DNA of 64,000 nt from an uncultured Pelagibacteraceae bacterium (lineage in GTDB: Bacteria > Pseudomonadota > Alphaproteobacteria > Pelagibacterales > Pelagibacteraceae): positions 1 through 64,000 of the forward strand of contig CACHKE010000006.1 in NCBI GenBank assembly GCA_902580335.1. Reading direction: 5' to 3'. Below the pieces are notes generated by a model that saw nothing but the letters and a program-made list of their open reading frames with translations, was not told the origin of the DNA and did not search any database. Both the position numbers and the translations under genes were made by a program. This document shows, piece after piece, positions 27,292 through 34,525 of this stretch. Every line of letters starts with the position of its first letter. The stretch's first letter is position 1.

Positions 27292-27320
27292 GGTATAACC
27301 GCTTAAAGAGGTCTGGTCAA
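27292..27320 (-). promoter_or_regulatory. sigma-70-type promoter of rpsT
   Basis: On the minus strand TTGACC (27320-27315) is followed after exactly 17 bases by TATACC (27297-27292). Both hexamers match four or five of six consensus positions with ideal spacing. Transcription would start near 27285, giving a leader of only about five nucleotides before the rpsT ATG, so the message may be nearly leaderless. Confidence 0.55.
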
Positions 27321-27331
27321 TAATATATTTA

Positions 27332-28195
27332 TTATTTTTGACATATTTCACACAAAAATGTTGATCTATTAGATTGAGTTATTTTATTTATTGTTCCCGA
27401 ACAATCAAATCTTTTACATTTTTGTTCATTTCTACCATAAACCTTAAATTCTTTTTGAAAATTACCTTGATCGCCTTTTGTATTTTTAAAGTCCCTTATG
27501 GTTGATCCACCTTTTTTTATAGCATTTTGTAAAATTTTTCTTGAATTTATAACTATATTTTTGCATTGATTTTTTTTTAAATATTTAGCTGGAATTGAGG
27601 GATTAATTTTTGATAAATATAAAATTTCACTCGCATAAATATTTCCGATTCCAGATACAAAATTTTGATCTAATAAAAAATTTTTTATATTCTTATCTTT
27701 TTTTTTAAAATAATTAATCAAATACTTTAAATTAAATTTTTTATTAAAGGGTTCTGGACCATAACTTTTAAACTTTTTTTTTAGACTATTAAAATCACTG
27801 AAAAATTGGAAATAGCCAAATCTTCTAGGGTCATTATAAACTAACTTGAGATTCTTAAAGAAAAATTCAACATGATTGTGTTTTTTGGGCAAATTTGGTG
27901 AATTATAAAAACTAGTGTTAGTGGGAAGATTATTTTTTTTATTTTTAATAATGTGAATTGTTCCTGACATTCCTAAATGGACTATACAAAAACTTTTATT
28001 CTCCAGCTCAATAATCAAATATTTTGAAAATCTTTTGATATTTGAAATGAATTTATTTTTAAGCTTTTTTTCAAAGGAAGTTTCTAATTTAAATCTTAAG
28101 TTTCTGTTTCTAACCAAAACTTTATTGATTTTTTTACCTTTTATATTTTTTAATAAAGATTGTCGGACTATTTCTACTTCTGGTAATTCTGGCAT
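27332..28195 (-). CDS. mutM: formamidopyrimidine-DNA glycosylase
   Basis: 287 residues. The mature N-terminus PELPEVEIVRQSL supplies the catalytic Pro2 and Glu3. A helix-two-turn-helix near VSGIGNIYASEILY binds DNA, and the C-terminal zinc finger has Cys pairs C-x4-C and C-x2-C around the QSNRSTFLCEICQ segment. The enzyme excises 8-oxoguanine and ring-opened purines and nicks the site. It is divergent from ubiE with 33 bp between starts, and lies in the conserved rpsT-mutM-ubiE-ubiB-coaBC-dut block. Confidence 0.95.
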   Translation of the reverse strand: MPELPEVEIVRQSLLKNIKGKKINKVLVRNRNLRFKLETSFEKKLKNKFISNIKRFSKYLIIELENKSFCIVHLGMSGTIHIIKNKKNNLPTNTSFYNSPNLPKKHNHVEFFFKNLKLVYNDPRRFGYFQFFSDFNSLKKKFKSYGPEPFNKKFNLKYLINYFKKKDKNIKNFLLDQNFVSGIGNIYASEILYLSKINPSIPAKYLKKNQCKNIVINSRKILQNAIKKGGSTIRDFKNTKGDQGNFQKEFKVYGRNEQKCKRFDCSGTINKITQSNRSTFLCEICQK

Positions 28196-28228
28196 TTACT
28201 ATTATATTAAATGAATAATTAATTAAAA

Positions 28229-28933
28229 ATGCAACAACATCTTCAAAATAAAAAAGGGTTAGTTCAGGGCGTATTTAATCAAGTTTTTGATAGATATGAT
28301 TTAATGAATGATTTTATGTCTTTTGGAATACATAGACTGTGGAAAAAAAACTTAATCAATATGATGGGACCATCAAAAAATAAAAGCTTGGTTGATGTTG
28401 CCTGCGGCACTGGAGATATAGGAAAACTTTATCTAGATAACACTAATATCAATAATCATATTACTTGCATCGACCCAAATAGAGGAATGGTATCCAAAGG
28501 AAAAGAAAAGCTAAAAAATTATAAAAATATAAAATGGATAATTTCCAGTGCAGAAAAACTCCCCCTTAAAAGTAATTCATTTGATTTTTATACGATTAGT
28601 TTTGGCTTAAGAAATACAAAAAATTTAGATAAATCTTTATCAGAGGCATATAGAGTTTTAAAAAAAGGTGGACGATTTTTTTGTTTAGAATTTTCAAAAA
28701 TACAAAATAAAAACTTAGAACTTATCTATAAAAATTATTCAAAATTAATTCCTTTAGTCGGTAAATACGTTGTTGGACAAAGAGAGCCCTATGATTATCT
28801 TATTGAAAGTATTGATAATTTTGTCAATCAAGAAGAGCTTTTACAATATATGAAAGTCAAAAAATTTCAAAAATGCAATTACAGGAACTTCTCTAATGGA
28901 ATAGTATCTATACATAGTGGTTGGAAAGTTTAA
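28229..28933 (+). CDS. ubiE: ubiquinone biosynthesis C-methyltransferase UbiE
   Basis: 234 residues with the UbiE N-terminal signature FNQVFDRYDLMNDFMSFGIHR, SAM-binding motif I DVACGTGDIG at about 55, and the later SFGLRNTKNLDKSLSEAYRV motif specific to UbiE/MenG. It methylates the demethoxy-benzoquinol ring in ubiquinone synthesis. The stop overlaps the ubiB start by one base (TAATG). Together with ubiB here and coq7 at 18.2 kb, it shows aerobic ubiquinone production. Confidence 0.96.
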   Translation: MQQHLQNKKGLVQGVFNQVFDRYDLMNDFMSFGIHRLWKKNLINMMGPSKNKSLVDVACGTGDIGKLYLDNTNINNHITCIDPNRGMVSKGKEKLKNYKNIKWIISSAEKLPLKSNSFDFYTISFGLRNTKNLDKSLSEAYRVLKKGGRFFCLEFSKIQNKNLELIYKNYSKLIPLVGKYVVGQREPYDYLIESIDNFVNQEELLQYMKVKKFQKCNYRNFSNGIVSIHSGWKV

Positions 28934-30498
28934 TGATAAAAAAAATTATAACTTTATTTAAACTTGGACGAAAAATAGCTCATTCAAATATATTAGAGAT
29001 AATCTCAAAGTTTCAAAAGCCGCCATTAGCAATCACATTACTGTTTAAATTTTTATCAATATCTTTTACACCTAAAAAAAAAGATTTTGATAAAAGTGAA
29101 AGCGAGAACTTAGCACATTCCTTAGAGTCTATGGGTACAACTTTTATTAAACTTGGACAATTTTTAGCTACGCGACCAGATATAATTGGCGAAGATCTCT
29201 CAAAACAACTAGAGAGTCTTCAGGATAAGTTGCCACCATTTTCACTTATACAAGCTAAAGAAATTGTCAAAAATGATTTAGGAAATGAGACATATAACTC
29301 AATTATCAATTTAAGTGAACCTGTTGCAGCAGCCTCCATTGCTCAAGTCCATAAAGCTCGAATCAACGATAATGGTACTATCAAGGATGTTGCGATAAAG
29401 ATTTTACGCCCAAACATTAAAAAAATTTTTAATGATGAAATTGATGCAATTATGCTTTTTGCTTTTTTAGTGGAGTCGTTTATTAAAAAGACAAAAAGAT
29501 TAAAATTGGTCGAAGTAGTTTTTTTACTTAAAGAAATAACAAATTTAGAAATGGATTTAAGATTTGAAGCAGCTGCAGCTAATGAATACGCAGAAAATAC
29601 TAAAAATGATGTTGGGTTTAGAGTTCCAGAAATTTATTGGAATTTTACAAGTGAAAATGTAATGACTTTAGATTGGGTAGATGGAGTTTCTATTAGGGAA
29701 ACTGAGGAGCTAAAAAAAAGAAATTTAAATACTGAAAAAATCGCAAACGACATTATTCAAAATTTTCTAAGACATGCAGTGAGAGATGGGTTTTTTCACG
29801 CTGATATGCATCAAGGAAATATATTTATAGATAATAATGGTCATATAGTTCCAATTGATTTTGGAATAATGGGTAGACTTGATAAAATGAGTAAAAGATT
29901 TTTGGCAGAAATATTATTTGGTTTTATTCAAAGAGATTATCGTAAAGTAGCAGAAGTGCATTTAGTTGCTGGACTGGTTCCTAAAGAAGTTCCAATTGAT
30001 GACCTTGCTCAAGCCCTAAGGTCAATTGGTGAACCAATTTTTGGTCAAACAGTAAAAGATATTTCTGGTGGGAAATTATTAAAACAATTATTTGATGTTA
30101 CAGAGAAATTTAACATGCAAACACAACCTCAGCTTCTAATGCTTCAAAAAACAATGGTTGTTGTGGAGGGGGTAGCTAGAAAATTAAATCCAAATACAAA
30201 CATTTGGACTACATCTAAACCTGTTCTAGAGAATTGGTTAAGAGAAACAAAAGATCCTATGACCACAATCAACGAAACAATTCAAAGCACATCTGAAGTG
30301 ATTAAAAGATTACCGGAATTCCCAGAAATAATGGATAAAGCTAATCAAGCTCTAACATATTTAGCTAGTGGTCAAATTCCACAAAATTCAAACTCTTATA
30401 ACGCTTTGAATACAAAAAAATCAGAAATGACTGCTTTTAGAAATCAATCTATTATTGGCTTTTTAGTCCTTGTAATTTTTGGTCTATTGGTATTTTAA
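28933..30498 (+). CDS. ubiB: ubiquinone biosynthesis atypical kinase/ATPase UbiB
   Basis: 521 residues from the ATG that overlaps the ubiE stop; a TTG four codons earlier is possible but less likely. It shows the UbiB/ADCK core: the KxGQ motif in FIKLGQFLATRPD, the Ala-rich loop AAASIAQVHKA, and HADMHQGNIF with the DFG-like IDFGIMGRL. Two C-terminal hydrophobic segments anchor it in the inner membrane. UbiB-type ATPases are needed for ubiquinone ring modification, probably by extracting or presenting lipid intermediates. It lies between ubiE and coaBC. Confidence 0.95.
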   Translation: MIKKIITLFKLGRKIAHSNILEIISKFQKPPLAITLLFKFLSISFTPKKKDFDKSESENLAHSLESMGTTFIKLGQFLATRPDIIGEDLSKQLESLQDKLPPFSLIQAKEIVKNDLGNETYNSIINLSEPVAAASIAQVHKARINDNGTIKDVAIKILRPNIKKIFNDEIDAIMLFAFLVESFIKKTKRLKLVEVVFLLKEITNLEMDLRFEAAAANEYAENTKNDVGFRVPEIYWNFTSENVMTLDWVDGVSIRETEELKKRNLNTEKIANDIIQNFLRHAVRDGFFHADMHQGNIFIDNNGHIVPIDFGIMGRLDKMSKRFLAEILFGFIQRDYRKVAEVHLVAGLVPKEVPIDDLAQALRSIGEPIFGQTVKDISGGKLLKQLFDVTEKFNMQTQPQLLMLQKTMVVVEGVARKLNPNTNIWTTSKPVLENWLRETKDPMTTINETIQSTSEVIKRLPEFPEIMDKANQALTYLASGQIPQNSNSYNALNTKKSEMTAFRNQSIIGFLVLVIFGLLVF

Positions 30499-30506
30499 TT
30501 CACTCC

Positions 30507-31706
30507 ATGGGTAACTTGAATAATAAAAAAATCTTATTAATAATTTGTGGAGGTATAGCTGCATATAAAAGTCTTGAATTAATCAGACTTTTAAAAAAGG
30601 ATGGTGTAATTATAAAAACAATTCTTACTAAAAGTGGTGCTGAATTTGTAACACCGCTTTCAATTGCTTCATTATCTCAATCTAAAGTTTATCAGGATCT
30701 TTTTAGTATAGAAAATGAGGCAGAAATGGATCATATTAGTCTTTCAAGATGGGCAGATCTCATTTTAATTGCCCCTGCAACAGCTAATACAATATCTAAA
30801 CTTGCTAGTGGAAGTTCAGATGATTTAGCTTCAACTGTTGCTCTTGCGTCAAACAAAAAAATTTTTATTGCTCCTGCAATGAATGTGAGAATGTGGGAAC
30901 ATCAATCTACTAAACAAAATATAACAAAACTAAAAACCTATAACTATGAATTAATTGGCCCTGAAATTGGAGATATGGCATGTGGAGAATACGGTGAAGG
31001 TAAAATGTCGGAACCAAAAGAGATAATAGATAAGCTTAAAATTTATTTCAAAAATTTGAAACAAAAAAATAAATTAAAGGCAATCGTGACCGCAGGACCA
31101 ACCAAAGAGTACATTGATCCAGTAAGATATATATCTAATAAATCCAGTGGTAAGCAAGGCTATGAAATTGCGAAATCATTATCAAAAAAGGGTTTTGAAA
31201 CAACTTTAATTTCAGGACCAACAAACTTAGAAATAAATAATGATATCAATTTGATCAAAGTTGAAACTGCTGAAGAAATGTTTCAATCGACACTTAAAAG
31301 TTTACCAGCTGAAGTTGCAATATTTTCAGCAGCAGTGTGTGATTATAAAGTGAAAGAAATTTCTAAAACAAAAATTAAAAAACAAGATGAAATTAGTTTA
31401 GATTTGGAAAAAAATGTCGATATTCTTGATTATGTCTCTAATCATAACTCCTTAAGACCAAAACTTGTGGTAGGCTTTGCAGCTGAAACGAATGATTTAG
31501 AAAACTATGCTAATAAAAAACTAAGTGAAAAAAATTGTGACTGGATAGTTGCAAATGATGTATCAAATAAATCAATTGGTTTTGAATCAGATTTTAATGA
31601 AGTATCAATTCTTTATAAAAATAAAGAAATAGAAAGACTTAAGTATAAATCTAAATCAGAAATTTCAGATGAATTAGTTGAAAAAATCATTGATCATTTA
31701 AACTAA
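30507..31706 (+). CDS. coaBC: bifunctional phosphopantothenoylcysteine decarboxylase/phosphopantothenate-cysteine ligase
   Basis: 399 residues. The N-terminal CoaC flavoprotein half begins with KILLIICGGIAAYKS, and includes SGSSDDLAS and the APAMNVRMWEH motif with the catalytic Asn/Met. The C-terminal CoaB half starts near residue 190 with AIVTAGPTKEYIDPVRYISN and includes the dimerisation/substrate segment SAAVCDYK. The protein makes 4'-phosphopantetheine from phosphopantothenate and cysteine for CoA. It overlaps the dut start by one base. Confidence 0.96.
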   Translation: MGNLNNKKILLIICGGIAAYKSLELIRLLKKDGVIIKTILTKSGAEFVTPLSIASLSQSKVYQDLFSIENEAEMDHISLSRWADLILIAPATANTISKLASGSSDDLASTVALASNKKIFIAPAMNVRMWEHQSTKQNITKLKTYNYELIGPEIGDMACGEYGEGKMSEPKEIIDKLKIYFKNLKQKNKLKAIVTAGPTKEYIDPVRYISNKSSGKQGYEIAKSLSKKGFETTLISGPTNLEINNDINLIKVETAEEMFQSTLKSLPAEVAIFSAAVCDYKVKEISKTKIKKQDEISLDLEKNVDILDYVSNHNSLRPKLVVGFAAETNDLENYANKKLSEKNCDWIVANDVSNKSIGFESDFNEVSILYKNKEIERLKYKSKSEISDELVEKIIDHLN

Positions 31707-32143
31707 TGATTAAAGTTTTAGTAAAAAAATTAAAACCTTCTGTAAAATTACCATCATATAAAACTGATGGTGCATCTGGCATGGATCTAATGGCATATAT
31801 AGATAAATCAATTGAATTAAAGCCAGGAGAATCATGCCTAGTACCAACTGGATTATCAGTTGCATTTCCTAAAGAATATGAAATTCAAATAAGACCAAGG
31901 TCAGGATTGGCGGCAAAAAGCAATATTAGTGTTTTAAATACACCTGGTACAATTGATAGTGATTATAGAGGAGAGATAAAAGTTATTTTATTTAATCATG
32001 GTAACAAAAGTTTTAAGATCAATAACAACGATAGAATTGCTCAAATGATTTTAACCCCAGTTATAAAAATGGATCTAGAAGAAACAAATGAACTTCCAGA
32101 TTCAATAAGAGGAGCAGGTGGTTTTGGTTCAACTGGTAAATGA
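31706..32143 (+). CDS. dut: deoxyuridine 5'-triphosphate nucleotidohydrolase
   Basis: 145 residues, normal for trimeric dUTPase. Motifs visible are DGASGMDLMAY (I), PRSGLAAKSNISV (II), NTPGTIDSDYRGEIKV (III) and the C-terminal GAGGFGSTG P-loop-like motif V. It hydrolyses dUTP to dUMP, preventing uracil incorporation and feeding dTMP synthesis. The position after coaBC is typical of proteobacteria. Its stop overlaps the next gene by four bases (ATGA). Confidence 0.97.
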   Translation: MIKVLVKKLKPSVKLPSYKTDGASGMDLMAYIDKSIELKPGESCLVPTGLSVAFPKEYEIQIRPRSGLAAKSNISVLNTPGTIDSDYRGEIKVILFNHGNKSFKINNNDRIAQMILTPVIKMDLEETNELPDSIRGAGGFGSTGK

Positions 32144-32877
32144 GAGAAAGTCTTAACAAATCTCAAATTGAAAGATTCTCAAGACAAATAGTTTTAAAAA
32201 ATATAGGTGCGAGAGGTCAAAAAAAAATTTTATCCTCTAAAATTTTAATCGTTGGTGTTGGAGGATTAGGTTGTCCTGCTGCAGAAAATCTAGTAAGAGC
32301 TGGTATTGGAACTATTGGTCTTGTAGATAATGATATCATAAATCTTTCTAATATACACAGACAAAGCCTATTTACTTCTAAAGATATAAAAAAATCAAAA
32401 GTCAGTGTAGCCGCAAAAAAACTGAGGGAAATAAATCCATCTACTAAAATCAAAACTTACAAATCAAGACTTAATAAGAATAATATCAAAAATATAATTA
32501 AAGATTATGAAATAATTATTGATGGTTCAGATAATTTTAAGACAAAATTTTTAATTAATGATTTCTGTGTAAAGTTGAAAAAAAAATTAGTAACAGGAGC
32601 AATCAGTAAATTCGATGGTCATGTATTCACATTTGATTTTAACGATAAAAGAACAGCTTCTTTAAAAAGCTTCTACCAAGAAAATGAAATTTTAGACAAT
32701 GACCTAAATTGTGAATTTGAGGGAGTTCTTGGCACAACTGCATCAATTGTAGGAACAACTCAAGCAAATGAAGCCTTAAAAATGATTATGAAAATTGGGC
32801 AAACTTTAAAAAATCAAATATTAATTATTGACCTTTTAAATCTTAATTTTAGAAAAGTTAAATTTAATAGAAAATAG
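32140..32877 (+). CDS. ThiF/MoeB/HesA-family adenylyltransferase (E1-like)
   Basis: 245 residues with a clear E1-like ATP site: ILIVGVGGLGCPAAENLVRAG, then VDNDIINLSNIHRQSLF, and DGSDNFKTKFLINDFC. The family adenylates the C-terminal Gly-Gly of ThiS or MoaD for sulfur transfer, or acts on other ubiquitin-like proteins. A conserved C.EFEGVLG segment with Cys is present. The two CxxC zinc pairs of MoeB/ThiF are missing, and there is no rhodanese domain. No thiS, moaD or thiamine/molybdopterin gene is adjacent, so the carrier protein is unknown. It is coupled to dut by overlap. Confidence 0.8.
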   Translation: MRESLNKSQIERFSRQIVLKNIGARGQKKILSSKILIVGVGGLGCPAAENLVRAGIGTIGLVDNDIINLSNIHRQSLFTSKDIKKSKVSVAAKKLREINPSTKIKTYKSRLNKNNIKNIIKDYEIIIDGSDNFKTKFLINDFCVKLKKKLVTGAISKFDGHVFTFDFNDKRTASLKSFYQENEILDNDLNCEFEGVLGTTASIVGTTQANEALKMIMKIGQTLKNQILIIDLLNLNFRKVKFNRK

Positions 32878-32890
32878 GTATAACATAATA

Positions 32891-33331
32891 ATGAAAAATT
32901 TATATTTTCTAATTTTGCTCTGGTTTTTTTTTCCATTAAATGTTTTTGCAAGTGATACTTTTCTTTCACTAAAAAAAAATAAAGTAAATGTAAGATATGG
33001 TCCAGGGTTGGAGTATCCTATAAAGTATATCTATAAAAAAATTAATTTACCTATTAAGCAGATTGATAAGAAAGAAAATTTTAGGAGGATTATTGATCTC
33101 AAAAATAATAGTGGATGGATACATGTCTCTCAACTCAAAAAAGTAAATTCTTTAATACCAAAGATCGATAAGATTTTGTTTAGCGGGCCAACAAATTTTT
33201 CAAAACCTTTAGCAAAAATAGAAAAGGGTAGAGTTTTGTTAATACAGAATTGTAATGATGATTGGTGTAAGGTGAAAACTGGAAACTTTAAGGGTTGGGT
33301 AAAAATAGAAAATTCCTGGGGTGTAAATTAA
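32891..33331 (+). CDS. secreted SH3-domain (SH3b) protein
   Basis: 146 residues beginning with a signal peptide of about 20 residues that ends at NVFAS. Two bacterial SH3-like repeats follow: one around KVNVRYGPGLEYPIKYIY to SGWIHVSQL, and one around GRVLLIQNCNDDWCKVKT to GWVKIENSWGV. SH3b proteins commonly bind peptidoglycan in the periplasm, and in alphaproteobacteria a two-SH3 protein of this size is widespread, but its role is unknown. It follows the ThiF-family gene by 13 bp. Confidence 0.8.
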   Translation: MKNLYFLILLWFFFPLNVFASDTFLSLKKNKVNVRYGPGLEYPIKYIYKKINLPIKQIDKKENFRRIIDLKNNSGWIHVSQLKKVNSLIPKIDKILFSGPTNFSKPLAKIEKGRVLLIQNCNDDWCKVKTGNFKGWVKIENSWGVN

Positions 33332-33366
33332 TCCTAATCTACTCGACTTATATTTTTAATGCTAAA

Positions 33367-33546
33367 CTACTTTTGTTGTTCACAAACATCCTTGATTACA
33401 GGAGCATTTGCACAATCTAAACATTTTGTTTTCTGAACAATACAACCATCATCAAGAACTTCAACATCAACAATTTTATCACACTTGGAACAAGTTGAGG
33501 AAATAGTTAGTCCACATTTTTTACAATTATAATTTTCTGTTTGCAT
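33367..33546 (-). CDS. 59-aa Cys-rich zinc-ribbon-like protein
   Basis: A 59-codon ORF from ATG 33546 with eight cysteines. Three are CxxC pairs (Cys8/11, Cys19/22, Cys42/45) and two are single (Cys35, Cys55). The start MQTENYNCKKCGLTISSTCS resembles a rubredoxin/zinc-ribbon knuckle, so it probably binds Zn, Fe or an iron-sulfur cluster. I recognise no named family. It is transcribed toward the SH3 gene. Two Fur-box-like elements spaced exactly 30 bp apart lie 45-94 bp upstream, which suggests iron control. The regular Cys spacing and protein-like composition make it very likely to be a real gene. Confidence 0.75.
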   Translation of the reverse strand: MQTENYNCKKCGLTISSTCSKCDKIVDVEVLDDGCIVQKTKCLDCANAPVIKDVCEQQK

Positions 33547-33591
33547 GATGAAAAATTAATCATAAATAAATTTATTTCAATAACTATCCAT

Positions 33592-33640
33592 GCGAATGAT
33601 TATTATTATCGAAACTTTTTTGCGAATGATTACTAATTGC
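33592..33640 (-). promoter_or_regulatory. tandem Fur-like boxes upstream of the Cys-rich small gene
   Basis: Box 1 (33592-33610, minus strand) reads GATAATAATAATCATTCGC and matches 16 of 19 positions of the classical Fur box GATAATGATAATCATTATC. Box 2 (33622-33640) matches 12 of 19. Both contain the 12-mer TGCGAATGATTA on the plus strand, at 33591 and 33621, exactly 30 bp apart (about three helical turns on the same face). A TTCGCA to AATAAT pair with a 16-base spacer lies inside the two boxes, so a bound Fur dimer would cover the promoter. Confidence 0.6.
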
Positions 33641-33666
33641 TTTTTTTTTGAGAGTATTCGATCAAA

Positions 33667-33906
33667 TTATTTTTTAGATTTGCTTGTCCACCATTTATCT
33701 AAAATAAAATACCAAATTGAATTTGCTATTGGTTCAACAATTGCATCTGTCAGTGCAACTTTAAAAGAAACATCTGCTACTATCATTAAAACTGTAATCG
33801 CAATTGCAAAGTGTCCAATTGTATAAATTACAGTTCTAAGTAAGGAGCCTTTATTATTTTGATAAATATTTTGGGATGCTTGAAATATGCCTTTAGTAAT
33901 TTCCAT
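33667..33906 (-). CDS. DUF2061 small membrane protein
   Basis: 79 residues with two hydrophobic helices: TVIYTIGHFAIAITVLMIVA and a second around VALTDAIVEPIANSIWYFIL, with a basic tail. Spacing and motifs (SLLRTVIYTIGHF, ANSIWYFILDKWW) match DUF2061, a family of unknown function often found beside sulfate-assimilation or redox genes. It starts on the last base of the beta-hydroxylase stop (TGATG), so the two are translated together. The function is unknown. Confidence 0.8.
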   Translation of the reverse strand: MEITKGIFQASQNIYQNNKGSLLRTVIYTIGHFAIAITVLMIVADVSFKVALTDAIVEPIANSIWYFILDKWWTSKSKK

Positions 33907-34502
33907 CAGTTTTTAAAAGGACTCTCAAGAACACAAGCCACAAGGTGTATTCTAGCCTGTTCACCTCCATTAAAAAAATTATGATATTTAGTGTTATTTG
34001 TAATCCAAACTTTCCCGTCTGCAGGTAAATGTTTAGCGACATTCTCTATAACCATTGAACACCCTTTATTTGTGATTATAGGCACATGAAGCCTACATTC
34101 TGGATCTTTGTGCCAACTCAAAGTTGATCTAGGCTCTTTTAATAAGAGCCTTACCCTTCCCAATTTAAATCTCTTACTTAGAACTTTATAAACTTCTGCA
34201 AAGTATGTATTTTCAAATTCAGGTATTAATTGTGTATATTTAGATTCATCTATTTCAACATCTCTTGAAACCTCTTTTCCAGTTTCATCTGCAATTGTCC
34301 AATATTTTCCTCTAATATTACTCCCTTCAATCGAGCTCTTATCGTTTGGAATTTGGTTTAATGGAATTGCACCAAAATGTGTAACACCTGGTGTATTAAA
34401 TTTTTTTAATTTCAAAATTTTATCTAAGTCATCCTTTAACTTTGAAATGTCAAAATTTAGATCTGGAACTTCATAAAAATCCTCAAAATTTGCTGTTGCC
34501 AT
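33906..34502 (-). CDS. aspartyl/asparaginyl beta-hydroxylase-like 2-oxoglutarate dioxygenase
   Basis: 198 residues with an AspH-like cupin core. LSWHKDPECRLHVPI gives the iron-binding His-x-Asp pair and the substrate Arg, VWITNNTKYHNFFNGGEQARIHLV gives the distal His and the 2-oxoglutarate-binding Arg. The family hydroxylates Asp or Asn side chains or small molecules using Fe(II), O2 and 2-oxoglutarate. There is no signal peptide. It lies 23 bp after katG on the same strand and is coupled to DUF2061, so the three may be one transcript. The substrate is unknown. Confidence 0.85.
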   Translation of the reverse strand: MATANFEDFYEVPDLNFDISKLKDDLDKILKLKKFNTPGVTHFGAIPLNQIPNDKSSIEGSNIRGKYWTIADETGKEVSRDVEIDESKYTQLIPEFENTYFAEVYKVLSKRFKLGRVRLLLKEPRSTLSWHKDPECRLHVPIITNKGCSMVIENVAKHLPADGKVWITNNTKYHNFFNGGEQARIHLVACVLESPFKN

Positions 34503-34525
34503 ATAACTTTATCTTTTTTTCAAAT

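Noticed and set aside
27332..28195. C-x4-C in the first zinc knuckle of MutM as a novel zinc finger
   Set aside because: As far as I recall, alphaproteobacterial MutM proteins often have an extended first knuckle, so it is not distinctive.
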